NCBI RefSeq assembly: GCF_020194175.1
Contig: NZ_JADYVX010000042.1
Location: 1 to 64,000 of the forward strand
Length of the DNA stretch: 64,000 nt
Reading direction: 5' to 3'
From: Bradyrhizobium sp. BRP22
GTDB taxonomy: Bacteria; Pseudomonadota; Alphaproteobacteria; Rhizobiales; Xanthobacteraceae
Below, piece by piece: positions 33,478-42,277 of this stretch (positions within the stretch are counted from its first letter, which is position 1; every line of letters starts with the position of its first letter). Under the pieces are notes generated by a model. That model had not been told where the DNA came from, searched no databases, and saw only the letters and a program-made list of their open reading frames with translations. A program made the position numbers and the translations under genes.

Positions 33478-33785
33478 GCCAAGCCGTGGCCCTCACCGAG
33501 GAGGATATCCGTCGCATCGTTCGTGCTGTCTTAGATGCCGAAAGCGAGCGTCGCGAAAAGACACTGGACGACGTGGTCCTGAAGGCGGTCGCGACCATTC
33601 TTACCTCGTTCGGTATCGAGGAGGAGGATCGCGTTGAGCTGCGAGCGGACTTCGTCCATCTCCGAAAATGGCGACTGAGCGTTGAGCAGGCGCAGAGCCT
33701 CACTTTCAAGGCCGTTGTCACCGCGATCGCGACCGGCATCGTCGGTGCCGTGTGGCTGGGCATCAAAACCTATTTCGGCAAGTGA
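33474..33785 (+). CDS. Holin candidate with C-terminal membrane helix
   Basis: 103 residues from GTG (GTGA overlap). An acidic N-terminal helical part (EEDIRRIVRAVLDAESERRE) ends in one membrane helix VVTAIATGIVGAVWLGIKTYFG. Size, membrane helix and place after the spanins suggest a class III-like holin or a regulator of lysis. A basic/acidic coil with one helix could equally be another late membrane protein. Confidence 0.55.
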   Translation: MSQAVALTEEDIRRIVRAVLDAESERREKTLDDVVLKAVATILTSFGIEEEDRVELRADFVHLRKWRLSVEQAQSLTFKAVVTAIATGIVGAVWLGIKTYFGK

Positions 33786-33789
33786 CACG

Positions 33790-34170
33790 ATGAACGAAGC
33801 TGCCTCCTACAAGCTGTCCCTGGAACGGGCCGCGCGCCTGTCGATTTTGCTCGAGGCCGAGCTGACGTCGAAGGTCAAGAGCGAACCGCTGGTCGAGGTT
33901 CTGCACCGTGCCAAGGAGCAGGCGGCCGTGGCGTTATCGGCGCTGGTCGATGCCGACGCCGAAAATCCTCCGGCCATCCGCAAGCTGCAGAACGAAGTGC
34001 GCCGCTTCGATGAGCTCGTCGCCTGGCTGCAAGAAATACTGATCGCCGGCCCCGAGGCCGAACAGGAATTGAGCGACCTGCAACGGCAGGAAGCCCGCGG
34101 ACTGATCCTCGATCAGGAAACCGCGGATCAACTTGGTGTCAAACTCGACGGTGAGAACCATGAAGACTGA
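33790..34170 (+). CDS. Hypothetical coiled-coil late protein
   Basis: 126 residues, entirely helical and acidic (LSLERAARLSILLEAELTSK, ELVAWLQEILIAGPEAEQEL). It lies just before the scaffold gene and overlaps it by about ten bases. Possible head-assembly factor. No family recognised. Confidence 0.65.
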   Translation: MNEAASYKLSLERAARLSILLEAELTSKVKSEPLVEVLHRAKEQAAVALSALVDADAENPPAIRKLQNEVRRFDELVAWLQEILIAGPEAEQELSDLQRQEARGLILDQETADQLGVKLDGENHED

Positions 34171-35368
34171 AGCCGACAAGACCAATCAGAACAAGCCGGA
34201 AGACAATATCGAGGTCCATAACGCCCAGATCGAGGACTCCTCCGGGCAGGATCATAGCCTACAGGCGCCGCCGGCCGGCGATCAGCCGCGCGAGAAACTG
34301 CCCGAACCGCCGAAGGTCGAGCCGATTGGCGATGGCGGCCGCTCCGCGATCGCGGAGAAGTTCAAGCGTCTTCGCGCCGACAAGGAGCCGCCGGTCGAGA
34401 CGACTGGAGATTTCATCCACCCTTCGCAGACCTACGGGCAGGTTGGCGCCGACCAGCAGCAGCCCGCTGGGCCGGCCGTCCCCGCAGAGGTCGCCCCTCC
34501 GGAGCCGCCGAAGCGCAAGCTCAAGGTGAACGGCCAGGAGCGCGAATACTCCGACGAGGAAGTGATTGCGCTGGCGCAGAAGGCCGCGGCCGCCGATGAC
34601 TATCTCGAGCAGGCCAAGCAGAAGTTCAACGACGCCCGACAAGTTTTGGAGACGACGCGGGTCCACGTCTCCCGGCAAAACCCCGCCGATCAACCCGCAC
34701 CCACCGCCACTGATGGCGATGACCCCGACGAGCCGCAAAACCCCGCGAGCCCGCTGAAGGAGGTCATCAAACAGATTCAGTATGGCGACCCCGACGAGGC
34801 CGAACAACTCCTTGGCAAAACCATCGCCGAGGCAGCGACGGCCGCAGTCAGACAGGTGAGCATGTCAGATCGCGTCCAAGAGGACATCGCGTCGGACCTG
34901 CGCGCCCACGACGACTTTGTGAAGAAGAACCCGGAGCTCGCTTCGGACCCAATTGCGCATTCAGTCATTCGGGACGGTCTCCTGACTGGCTATCGCGATG
35001 ACCTTCGCAAGATCGGAGTGCCCGAAGAGGACATCCCCACCGACCCATCGCGGCTGGCGAACGAACATCGTCACCACAAGCTTCAGGGCAAGCCAGTTCG
35101 TACCGTCGAGACGCTGCTCAACGATGCAGCCGACCGACTGACGCAGTGGCGTGGCGGAACGCCTCGTAGGGAGACCCCCACTCCCCCGCCGTCCACCGAA
35201 CCGCGCGTCGAAGTCAACCTTCAGCGTGACGATCGGCGGAGGGCAATCCCGCAACAACCTCAGCGCGCCAACGTGCAATCCTCGGCGCCGGCGCAGCAAC
35301 CGCAGGACCAGATGAGTTCCCGCCGTGCTGCCGTCGCCCGTGCACAGCAGGCTCGCGGTCAAGCGTGA
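34160..35368 (+). CDS. Probable scaffolding protein
   Basis: 402 residues, strongly acidic, rich in Gln, Pro and Glu, with a short ordered block PPKRKLKVNGQEREYSDEEV (120-140) that recurs in phage scaffolds. Further helical parts (SPLKEVIKQIQYGDPDEAEQL, DRVQEDIASDLRAHDDFVKK) lead to a basic C-terminus, the usual capsid-binding end. Directly upstream of the major capsid gene. Confidence 0.8.
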   Translation: MKTEADKTNQNKPEDNIEVHNAQIEDSSGQDHSLQAPPAGDQPREKLPEPPKVEPIGDGGRSAIAEKFKRLRADKEPPVETTGDFIHPSQTYGQVGADQQQPAGPAVPAEVAPPEPPKRKLKVNGQEREYSDEEVIALAQKAAAADDYLEQAKQKFNDARQVLETTRVHVSRQNPADQPAPTATDGDDPDEPQNPASPLKEVIKQIQYGDPDEAEQLLGKTIAEAATAAVRQVSMSDRVQEDIASDLRAHDDFVKKNPELASDPIAHSVIRDGLLTGYRDDLRKIGVPEEDIPTDPSRLANEHRHHKLQGKPVRTVETLLNDAADRLTQWRGGTPRRETPTPPPSTEPRVEVNLQRDDRRRAIPQQPQRANVQSSAPAQQPQDQMSSRRAAVARAQQARGQA

Positions 35369-35447
35369 CCGAAACGCCTCCCCTTCCCGCAACCTCCTGA
35401 CACAAAGGATCACTGAAAGCGCGCCCTTCTGAGAAGGACGCAACTAC

Positions 35448-36440
35448 ATGGCTGGTCAGCTATGGAGCGTCGCTGCTGAAGGTGGCTATATGTATTCCGA
35501 CGAACTGTCGGACGTCATTCGCCTCCAGCTTCAGCCGCTCACTAAATTCCGCCAACTCTGCGATGCGGAGGACGCGGTCGACAAGGGCCTGCACCGCGGT
35601 GCGAAATTCTATTGGGACGTTTACTCGAACGTCGGAACGCAGGGCCGTCGCCTCTCCGAAACCGGTCCGATCCCCGAGACCGGCTTCACGCTCACCCAGA
35701 AGAGCCTGACCGTTGTGGAAGCGGGTAACTCCGTTCCCTACACCGGCCTGCTGCAGTCGCTGGCAAAGCACGACGTCGTGACGATCATCGACAAGACGTT
35801 GAAGGACGATGCTCGGAAGTATTTCGACATCGAGGCGTTCTTGCAGTTCAAGAACACCAAGCTTCGCGTTGCGCCGACCGGTGGCAACTCGACCACCGCC
35901 GTCACGCTGGACACCAACGGCACCTGCTCGACGACTAATAACGTCGCGCTCGGTACCGGCCACGTGAAGGCGATCGTGGACCTCATGAAGGAGCGGAACA
36001 TCCCGACCGCTCGTGGGGACGACTATGGCTGTATCGGCCACGTCACCACTTTCCGCACCTTCAAGAACCAGATGGAGTCGATCAACCAGTACACCGAGAC
36101 TGGTCTGGCGCACATCTATCGCGGCGAGATGGGCCGGTACGAAGCCACTCGCTTCATCGAGCAGAACTACATCCCGAAGGGTGGTGCGGCCGACTCCACG
36201 ACGTTCGATCCGTGGACGACGACCCAGGACCCCTGGAACAACGGTCTCTCGAGCTGGGCCTTCTTCTTCGGCTCCGATCGTGTCGCGGAGGCGCAGTGCA
36301 TCCCCGAGGAAATCCGGGCGAAGATCCCGAGCGACTTCGGTCGGTCGAAGGCGATCGCCTGGTACTACCTCGGCGGCTTCGGGATCGTGCATGACGACGC
36401 GCTCAACTCGCGCATCGTCATGTGGGACTCGGCGACTTAA
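35448..36440 (+). CDS. Major capsid protein
   Basis: 330 residues. It follows the scaffold and has the composition of an HK97-fold coat: long beta elements, no Cys-rich or membrane parts, and blocks such as FYWDVYSNVGTQGRRLSETG, LTQKSLTVVEAGNSVPYTG and SDRVAEAQCIPEEIRAKIPSDFG. The layout resembles the phage N4 gp56-type coats. The family is from memory; the role is secured by context and size. Confidence 0.85.
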   Translation: MAGQLWSVAAEGGYMYSDELSDVIRLQLQPLTKFRQLCDAEDAVDKGLHRGAKFYWDVYSNVGTQGRRLSETGPIPETGFTLTQKSLTVVEAGNSVPYTGLLQSLAKHDVVTIIDKTLKDDARKYFDIEAFLQFKNTKLRVAPTGGNSTTAVTLDTNGTCSTTNNVALGTGHVKAIVDLMKERNIPTARGDDYGCIGHVTTFRTFKNQMESINQYTETGLAHIYRGEMGRYEATRFIEQNYIPKGGAADSTTFDPWTTTQDPWNNGLSSWAFFFGSDRVAEAQCIPEEIRAKIPSDFGRSKAIAWYYLGGFGIVHDDALNSRIVMWDSAT

Positions 36441-36455
36441 GGGAGGGCTCAGAAA

Positions 36456-36935
36456 ATGGGTTACGACACTCCGAAGCGGGAAGTTTATCTCTTCCCGTCC
36501 TCCGCCTTCGGTGCCACCACCGAGTCGCGCAAGATCCTCGGACCGAAGGGAAAGAAGGGTCTGGTGCGGGATATCCGCACCTACCTGACCGCTGATTGCA
36601 TCGGCACCACCTCTGTGCCGGAGATCAATGTCGGCTCGGCGGCATCGACCGCTGGCGGCACGCTCTACACGGAGTATGCCCGCCATCGTCTCGGTACCAC
36701 CGCCACCGCCGGCAATACAGCGGCCAACACTCCGTACCGAGCGCGTGCGCTCGCCGAAGGCGGGGCAAACAACCCCGGCGGCACGCCGCTCGTGCTCTCC
36801 GACTTCGCCGGCCACGTCCAGTTGGAGACGGCTTTCATCCCGGCCGACACGGCGTTCTTCATCACCCGCGTTCAGGGTGTTGGTGGCGTCCCGGCCGGCA
36901 CCGGGACCACCGAAGTCGAGATCGACTGGTTCTAA
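36456..36935 (+). CDS. Probable head decoration or minor capsid protein
   Basis: 159 residues, beta-rich, Gly/Thr/Ala-rich, without charged coils (REVYLFPSSAFGATTESRKI, FITRVQGVGGVPAGTGTTEVEI). GGGAGGG precedes the ATG. It lies between the capsid gene and a strong terminator, so it is probably made at the capsid level, as decoration proteins are. Confidence 0.65.
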   Translation: MGYDTPKREVYLFPSSAFGATTESRKILGPKGKKGLVRDIRTYLTADCIGTTSVPEINVGSAASTAGGTLYTEYARHRLGTTATAGNTAANTPYRARALAEGGANNPGGTPLVLSDFAGHVQLETAFIPADTAFFITRVQGVGGVPAGTGTTEVEIDWF

Positions 36936-36942
36936 CACGGAG

Positions 36943-36967
36943 GGCCCCGGAGCAATCCGGGGCCTTT
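36943..36967 (+). terminator. Intrinsic terminator after the capsid genes
   Basis: GGCCCCGGA (36943-36951), loop GCAA, TCCGGGGCC (36956-36964), then TTTC. A nine-pair GC-rich stem with a GNRA loop. The short T run suggests partial termination, which would keep capsid expression above that of the tail genes. Confidence 0.8.
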
Positions 36968-36986
36968 CACTTCAGGGAGAACCGAA

Positions 36987-37187
36987 ATGTTTTACCCGTT
37001 CGGGCCTCGGCCCGATCAACCGGTCCGGGTCAAAGATCCGCGACCTGTGACCCGCTACGAGGACGACGCCACCGGCAACGCCGGCGTCGACGGCTTCACG
37101 CGGCTTTCCCGTGCCGATCGCGAGACCGGCCATAGCCCACCTGTCGGGGAGCAAACTTCGGTTTGGCCCCGCTACATCGAGGACTGA
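36987..37187 (+). CDS. Small hypothetical structural-region protein
   Basis: 66 residues, Pro-rich and polar (MFYPFGPRPDQPVRVKDPRP). AGGGAG site upstream. Probably unstructured. Function unknown. Confidence 0.6.
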   Translation: MFYPFGPRPDQPVRVKDPRPVTRYEDDATGNAGVDGFTRLSRADRETGHSPPVGEQTSVWPRYIED

Positions 37188-37191
37188 AACG

Positions 37192-37383
37192 ATGAAGAAA
37201 GACTCCAGCAACGGCTGTGTCGAGCGGACCAAGGGGGCGCGCGGCCAGACCATCGTCCGTGGTTTCGGCCGCGACGACTCCAGCATGGATGTGTCGAACG
37301 CGCGCGGCAAGGAACTGAAGGGCGGCGTGAACAACCTCTCCCATTCCCTCTCCGGCGCGTCTGCGGTGCAGACCAACAGTTAA
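37192..37383 (+). CDS. Small hypothetical structural-region protein
   Basis: 63 residues, Ser/Gly/Asn-rich and basic (TKGARGQTIVRGFGRDDSSM). Probably disordered. It precedes the connector genes. Function unknown. Confidence 0.6.
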   Translation: MKKDSSNGCVERTKGARGQTIVRGFGRDDSSMDVSNARGKELKGGVNNLSHSLSGASAVQTNS

Positions 37384-37393
37384 GGAGCTGCCC

Positions 37394-37858
37394 TTGTCCC
37401 CACCCCGACTGAAATTGGATCGGTCGCGTGACCACGCGACCGTGCATGGCGAGGGAGCCCCTTACGCCTTCGAGCAGGATGGGCTGCCGTTCGACCACCA
37501 TGGCTATCTGGCCGAAAAGTTCGTGCCCGCCAACAAGAAAGCGCTCGTCGATAAGAAGCTGAAGAAGCTTGCGAAGCTCGCCGAGGGCGAGCCGGTCGAT
37601 GAGGACAAGCCCGATCTGACGGCCGATGTCGACGATGACGACGACGCCGACGCCGACGCCAGCCTGGAGATCAACCTCGAGGCTTGGCTCAAGGACGAGG
37701 TGAAGTACGAGCCGCACCTGGTCTTCAAGGAGGCCAAGCGCCGGTACAACAAGGTGTTCTCGAACTACCGCGACCTCGCCGAGTTCCTCGTGTTCGATGA
37801 GCAGATCTGCGGCCCCGAGGACGTCCCCACCAAGCTCGGTCCGAAGACGCAGGGCTGA
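37394..37858 (+). CDS. Hypothetical acidic structural-region protein
   Basis: 154 residues from a TTG start; TAAGGAG lies six bases upstream and no ATG is available. A basic Lys-rich helix (KALVDKKLKKLAKLAE) is followed by a run of Asp residues and a compact end (WLKDEVKYEPHLVFKEAKRR). Possibly an internal head or assembly protein. No family recognised. Confidence 0.65.
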   Translation: MSPPRLKLDRSRDHATVHGEGAPYAFEQDGLPFDHHGYLAEKFVPANKKALVDKKLKKLAKLAEGEPVDEDKPDLTADVDDDDDADADASLEINLEAWLKDEVKYEPHLVFKEAKRRYNKVFSNYRDLAEFLVFDEQICGPEDVPTKLGPKTQG

Positions 37859-37861
37859 TCG

Positions 37862-38497
37862 ATGCCAGTCAACTACACCACCCTGACGGCGGACAAGAGC
37901 ACTGCCGGCAGCATTCGACGTTGGGTGAACTATAGCCAGCTCGACGTCGAGCAGGTGGTGCTGGAAGCTCAGGCGCTCATCTATCAGACGCTCCGGGTGC
38001 GAGAGATGCGGACGGAGTTCTCCGATCTCAATCTCGCCCCCGGCGCTTACTCCGTCGCGCTGCCGGCTGGCTTCCTCGACCCGATTGCGTTGCAGGACAA
38101 GACGCACGACATCGAGATGAAGCTGTTTCCAGAGAGCAACATCGTCAAGCGACGCAGCTACGACGAGAGCGGGGCAATGATCCGGACCATCCCGTTCCGG
38201 TATGCGATCTTTGACGAGAAGATCCAGCTCGAGTGCGCCTATGAGGAAGCGACGACACTGACTCTCGTTGGCTTCAAGATACCGGCCTTGCTTGATGCAG
38301 ACAATCAGACGAACTTCCTGACCAACAGGTACCCCCATCTGCTTCGCGTGGCCTGCCTCGCCCAGGCTTACGACTTCATGTCGAACAATGCGAAGTACCA
38401 AAGCAACCTGACTTTGTTGAGCGCCTTGATCGACAAGACGAACGCGGAAAGCGATCTCAGCTACCGCGACGCCTCCTTCGAGGTGGAGATCGAATAG
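37862..38497 (+). CDS. Head-tail adaptor (phage adaptor protein)
   Basis: 211 residues with the adaptor pattern: helical N-terminus (WVNYSQLDVEQVVLEAQALIYQ), the PGAYSVALPAGFLDPIAL block, and helical C-terminus (NRYPHLLRVACLAQAYDFM). Proteins of this type form the ring beneath the portal in podoviruses (P22 gp4 and T7 gp11 role). Placed between capsid and tail genes as expected. Confidence 0.75.
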   Translation: MPVNYTTLTADKSTAGSIRRWVNYSQLDVEQVVLEAQALIYQTLRVREMRTEFSDLNLAPGAYSVALPAGFLDPIALQDKTHDIEMKLFPESNIVKRRSYDESGAMIRTIPFRYAIFDEKIQLECAYEEATTLTLVGFKIPALLDADNQTNFLTNRYPHLLRVACLAQAYDFMSNNAKYQSNLTLLSALIDKTNAESDLSYRDASFEVEIE

Positions 38498-38498
38498 G

Positions 38499-39494
38499 AT
38501 GCCTGCGGATACCACCTCGCTCCTGCTGGGCCTGCTGATGCAGGGCACCGGCAATAACAACAATTCGTGGGGCGACAATCTCAACCAATTCGTATTTGCC
38601 TACCTCGAGCAGGCGATCGCCGGGTACATCACCAAGACGATCCTGGGGGGACCGTACTCGCTGAACGCTGCCGAGCACCGAGCCGGGATGATCGAGTTCA
38701 CTGGTACGCTGACCTCGAACGCGACTGTGACGATCGACAACACTTCGAAGCGCTGGCGCATCTTCAACAATACCACCGGCAACTTCGTCCTGCTGCTCAA
38801 GACCGCGAGCGGCAATCCCGTCGAGATCCCGCAGGGGACCCATAAGGACATTCTCTGCGATGGGGCAGATCACATCTACCGGGAAGACGCCGACGAGGTC
38901 GGCAACCTCATCCATCACGCGGGAACGACGGCTCCGCCGGGTACCATAGCCTGCTCCGGCGGGACCTATGTCCGCGCCGACCATCCTGACCTCTTCAATA
39001 AGATCGGCACTACATGGGGCGCTGGTAATGGCTCCACCACTGCTGGTCTTCCGAACTTCACGGACACCAACCGATTCCTGCGCGCCGCGGGCGGAAGCCT
39101 GGCCGTTGGCGCCTACCAATCGCACGCGTTGGCCTCGCACACGCACCCTGGCGCGACATTCTCCGGCACCACCAGTGCCGTCAGTAACGACCACACTCAT
39201 AATTTCTCGGGCGTGACGGGAGTAGAGAACCAATCCCATACCCACGGGTATACAGTCACCTCACTTCCGTTTTCCGGTCAGTTAGCCTCGGGTGGCGGCG
39301 GGTTCGCCGCGATAGGCCCTGGTACTACAGGAACAGAAAACCAGCAGCACAACCACAACTTTTCTGGCACCACCAGCGGTATCAGCGCGAACCACACGCA
39401 CACCTTTAGCGGCACGACCGGAACCATACCGGCAAGCGGTGGCACCGAGACCAGGCCGGAGAACGCGGCGGTACTAATATGCATCAAGGTCTAG
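38499..39494 (+). CDS. Tail collar-domain fibre protein
   Basis: 331 residues. A tail collar domain spans about 145-205 (PPGTIACSGGTYVRADHPDLF, LPNFTDTNRFLRAAGG). The C-terminal part has repeated His-x-His words (SHTHPG, DHTHNFSG, SHTHGY, QHNHNFSG, NHTHTFSG) as in T4 gp12, where they bind metal along a trimer axis. It ends in ETRPENAAVLICIKV, the usual collar end. Likely trimeric receptor-binding fibre. Confidence 0.85.
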   Translation: MPADTTSLLLGLLMQGTGNNNNSWGDNLNQFVFAYLEQAIAGYITKTILGGPYSLNAAEHRAGMIEFTGTLTSNATVTIDNTSKRWRIFNNTTGNFVLLLKTASGNPVEIPQGTHKDILCDGADHIYREDADEVGNLIHHAGTTAPPGTIACSGGTYVRADHPDLFNKIGTTWGAGNGSTTAGLPNFTDTNRFLRAAGGSLAVGAYQSHALASHTHPGATFSGTTSAVSNDHTHNFSGVTGVENQSHTHGYTVTSLPFSGQLASGGGGFAAIGPGTTGTENQQHNHNFSGTTSGISANHTHTFSGTTGTIPASGGTETRPENAAVLICIKV

Positions 39495-39499
39495 TTGGA

Positions 39500-39634
39500 T
39501 CACCTAGAGCAATGTCCGAACATCTTCTCAACAGGCCCGCCGCATTGGTCCGGAATTCCCCTCGGCATCCAAAAAAACATCGCCATAGACAGCGCAATAG
39601 CAATCACAAGCGTGACGAAATCCCCGCCCTTCAT
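39500..39634 (-). CDS. Possible small membrane protein
   Basis: 44 residues with one membrane helix (DFVTLVIAIALSMAMFFWM) and a Cys/Gly tail, antisense in the 270-base gap between two tail genes. A G-rich run lies too close to the ATG to be a good ribosome site; an upstream TTG is possible. Apart from this the gap holds no other gene. Low confidence. Confidence 0.3.
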   Translation of the reverse strand: MKGGDFVTLVIAIALSMAMFFWMPRGIPDQCGGPVEKMFGHCSR

Positions 39635-39764
39635 CCCCCACAACCCCAAATAGCATCATTCCAAAGCCCACCTGTGATGTATCTCAGTTGCACGAAAGTG
39701 CAAGACACGGCTCCGCTTTCCCGGTCACTGCGGGAGGTGTTGGGACGGCGGGGCCGAGTCGTTC

Positions 39765-41537
39765 ATGGCTGAGGAATTTTCTCCAATACCGCTGACGCCG
39801 CCGGCTGGCGTCCTCAAGACGGAATCGGATCGCGTCGTAGAGGGACGATGGATCGATACGCAATGGATGCGCTTCGTCAGCAGCCGCCCGCAGAAGATGG
39901 GCGGCTGGGTGCGGCAGACAACGGCGATCTCGTCCGGCACCCTTCGCCAGCTCCATGCCTGGCGCGACCTGCAATCGGTCGAATACATGGCGGGCGGCAC
40001 GTATCGAAAGCTCTACGTCTATGAGCGCGACTTTGTCCAACACGACATCACGCCGCTCGCAGCCTCCGCCAGTCTGACAAACCCGTTTACCACCCAGGTC
40101 GGAAGAAGCATCGTCTCCGTCGCGCACTTCAATCACGGTCGCAACGCCGGTGACGTTGTGATCTATTCTGGCGCCAGCGCGGTTGGCGGGCTCATCCTCA
40201 ACGGGACGTTCGAGGTTGTCGCCGCGAACGGCTCCGGCGGCTATACGATCGATGCTGGTGCACCAGCATCCTCAGGTGCGACAGGAGGTGGAACTGTCAG
40301 CTACCAGTATGAGATATCGATCGGCGTCGAGCTCGGTGTTTACGGCCTTGGGTATGGCGTGGGCCCCTATGGCATCGGCACCTATGGGACCGCCAGATCA
40401 GGGTCGACGATCTTCATCGAGCCGCGCATCTGGTCGTTCGATCACTTCGGCAAGCTACTTCTCGCCGCTTACAATGGCGGATCGATCTATGTCTGGGACC
40501 CGGATAAGATTCCGTCTTTCGGGCGCGCTACCCGGATCACTCAGGCCCCGACCGACGTCCGGTATATGTTCGTGACCGAAGAGCGCTTCGTCATGGCGCT
40601 CTGCGAAGGTATGCGCGTCGATTGGTGCAGCCAGAGCGATTTCAATACGTGGGTCCCGGACCAGACCAACACGGCAAACACACGCAACCTTTCCGAGGGC
40701 ACGAAACTGATCGCGGGAAAGCCTCTCGCAAATCACATCGCCTGCGTCTGGACGGATTTCGCGCTCTACATCTTTCAGTACACCGGATCGAGCTCGATCT
40801 TCTCGACGCGGCTTGGCGGCCGCAATTGCGGCCTAGTCTCTCCCTCCTGCGCGGTCACCGTCGGCAACACCGCCTATTGGATGGGGCACACGAACTTCTA
40901 CCTCTACAACGGAGCGGTGCAGACCATCCCGAACGTCGACGACATCAGGGACTACGTCTTCGACAAGCTCAACACCGAAAATGCCTTTCTGGCATGGAGC
41001 GAGTACCTCGAAAAATTCAACGAGATCGTCTGGTACTACATCGCGATCGGCGAGACTCAGCCGAGCTACTATGCGCTTCTCTGCCTAAATGACTTCTCTT
41101 GGGCGATCGGCCGTATGATCCGTACCGCGGGCGCCTCGTTTAGCCATGGCGACACCCGTCCCTATTGGGCTGGAGCCGATGGACACATCTACCTGCATGA
41201 AGAGGGCGTGGATGGCGACGGCGCAGCCGTGCGTGCGTCGATCAAACTTGGACCGTCGAGCCTGCAGGGCGGCGCGCAAATCTTCAACATCGATGGCATC
41301 AATGCCGACTTCCACGGTCAGTCGGGCGACATCACGGCCACCTTCACGGGCTGGGACCGCCTCCGCAAGGCAACGGTCGACTCCGAGACCGTAACGATCA
41401 CCGAGGATGACGATCTGATCGACCTTCGTCTTGAGGGGCGATACATCAGCCTGGAGTTGGTCACCGACGTCGTCGGGGGCTACTTCCGGTTCGGCAAGCC
41501 TGACGTGATGGTCAGTTCGAATGGGACGCGACGATGA
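39765..41537 (+). CDS. Tail hub / DNA-stabilisation protein (P22 gp10-like)
   Basis: 590 residues. The N-terminus PIPLTPPAGVLKTESDRVVE then VSSRPQKMGGWVRQT and the repeated beta-propeller-like blocks (FGKLLLAAYNGGSIYVWDPD, ACVWTDFALYIFQYTGS, YWMGHTNFYLYNGAVQ) resemble the podovirus gp10 class that plugs the portal and carries fibres. No signal or membrane segments. Function inferred from class and place. Confidence 0.72.
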   Translation: MAEEFSPIPLTPPAGVLKTESDRVVEGRWIDTQWMRFVSSRPQKMGGWVRQTTAISSGTLRQLHAWRDLQSVEYMAGGTYRKLYVYERDFVQHDITPLAASASLTNPFTTQVGRSIVSVAHFNHGRNAGDVVIYSGASAVGGLILNGTFEVVAANGSGGYTIDAGAPASSGATGGGTVSYQYEISIGVELGVYGLGYGVGPYGIGTYGTARSGSTIFIEPRIWSFDHFGKLLLAAYNGGSIYVWDPDKIPSFGRATRITQAPTDVRYMFVTEERFVMALCEGMRVDWCSQSDFNTWVPDQTNTANTRNLSEGTKLIAGKPLANHIACVWTDFALYIFQYTGSSSIFSTRLGGRNCGLVSPSCAVTVGNTAYWMGHTNFYLYNGAVQTIPNVDDIRDYVFDKLNTENAFLAWSEYLEKFNEIVWYYIAIGETQPSYYALLCLNDFSWAIGRMIRTAGASFSHGDTRPYWAGADGHIYLHEEGVDGDGAAVRASIKLGPSSLQGGAQIFNIDGINADFHGQSGDITATFTGWDRLRKATVDSETVTITEDDDLIDLRLEGRYISLELVTDVVGGYFRFGKPDVMVSSNGTRR

Positions 41538-42277
41538 GGCAATTGTCGCTAGGTCAGCCTTTCAACGACACCGACGAAGCTTTTCGAACATGGGCCGAAG
41601 AGGCGCTGCGCGAGATCGAGCGCGCATCGTACGAGGGCGACGAAGATGCAATAGCCAGCGGCGATCTTCCAGTGCCGGCGGACGCTAGCCCGCTACCGGA
41701 CGGAACGGCGGACGTCGGATCATCGACCAAATATGCCCGTGAGGATCACGTCCATCCAAGAGACGCAGGTGTAGTTCGCCACGATGTTGCGCAGGATCTT
41801 ACGGCTGCGCAGCAGGCGCAGGCTCGCACCAACATCGGCGCGCAACCCATGGGCAACTATCAGCCCCCCCTCGGGTACACGCCGGTCAACAGAGCTGGCG
41901 ACACGATGACGGGCGACCTCACCATCTACCGTGCTGGGGCGCCCAACACCGGTGTCGTCTTCCTCGGCAACTCGGGCGCTCGCTATCTCTACTTCGACGG
42001 CTCCAACTACTACATACCAGGCGCCCACATCCAAGGTGCCGCGGGGCGCCTGCTGGGTACCTCCGCTGACGCAGGTCTCGTCATCAATGGACGCTTGGCC
42101 TATGCGGCCGATGCTTCCTACTCAAACAACGGCTCCGCAGAGCCCTACAACGGCGCTGTGATCACAGGTCTAGGTGCGTCTTCAAACGTGTACGGGATCA
42201 TAGCCGTATGGGTCCGATACCGTTACTTGCAGCTTCAGAACCTCGCAGGAGGCTGGTGGACGATAGGCTATGCTTAA
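41534..42277 (+). CDS. Tail fibre protein
   Basis: 247 residues, ATGA overlap. Carries the fibre words YAREDHVHPRD and NRAGDTMTGDLTI, seen in many phage fibres, and a Gly/Asn-rich beta C-terminus ending WWTIGY. The N-terminal 60 residues would attach to the tail hub. Likely receptor contact. Confidence 0.8.
   Translation: MRQLSLGQPFNDTDEAFRTWAEEALREIERASYEGDEDAIASGDLPVPADASPLPDGTADVGSSTKYAREDHVHPRDAGVVRHDVAQDLTAAQQAQARTNIGAQPMGNYQPPLGYTPVNRAGDTMTGDLTIYRAGAPNTGVVFLGNSGARYLYFDGSNYYIPGAHIQGAAGRLLGTSADAGLVINGRLAYAADASYSNNGSAEPYNGAVITGLGASSNVYGIIAVWVRYRYLQLQNLAGGWWTIGYA

Noticed and set aside
35460..36938. Long minus-strand frame opposite the capsid genes (492 codons)
   Set aside because: Composition is that of a codon-position shadow; it spans two convincing structural genes and a terminator, with no motif of its own.
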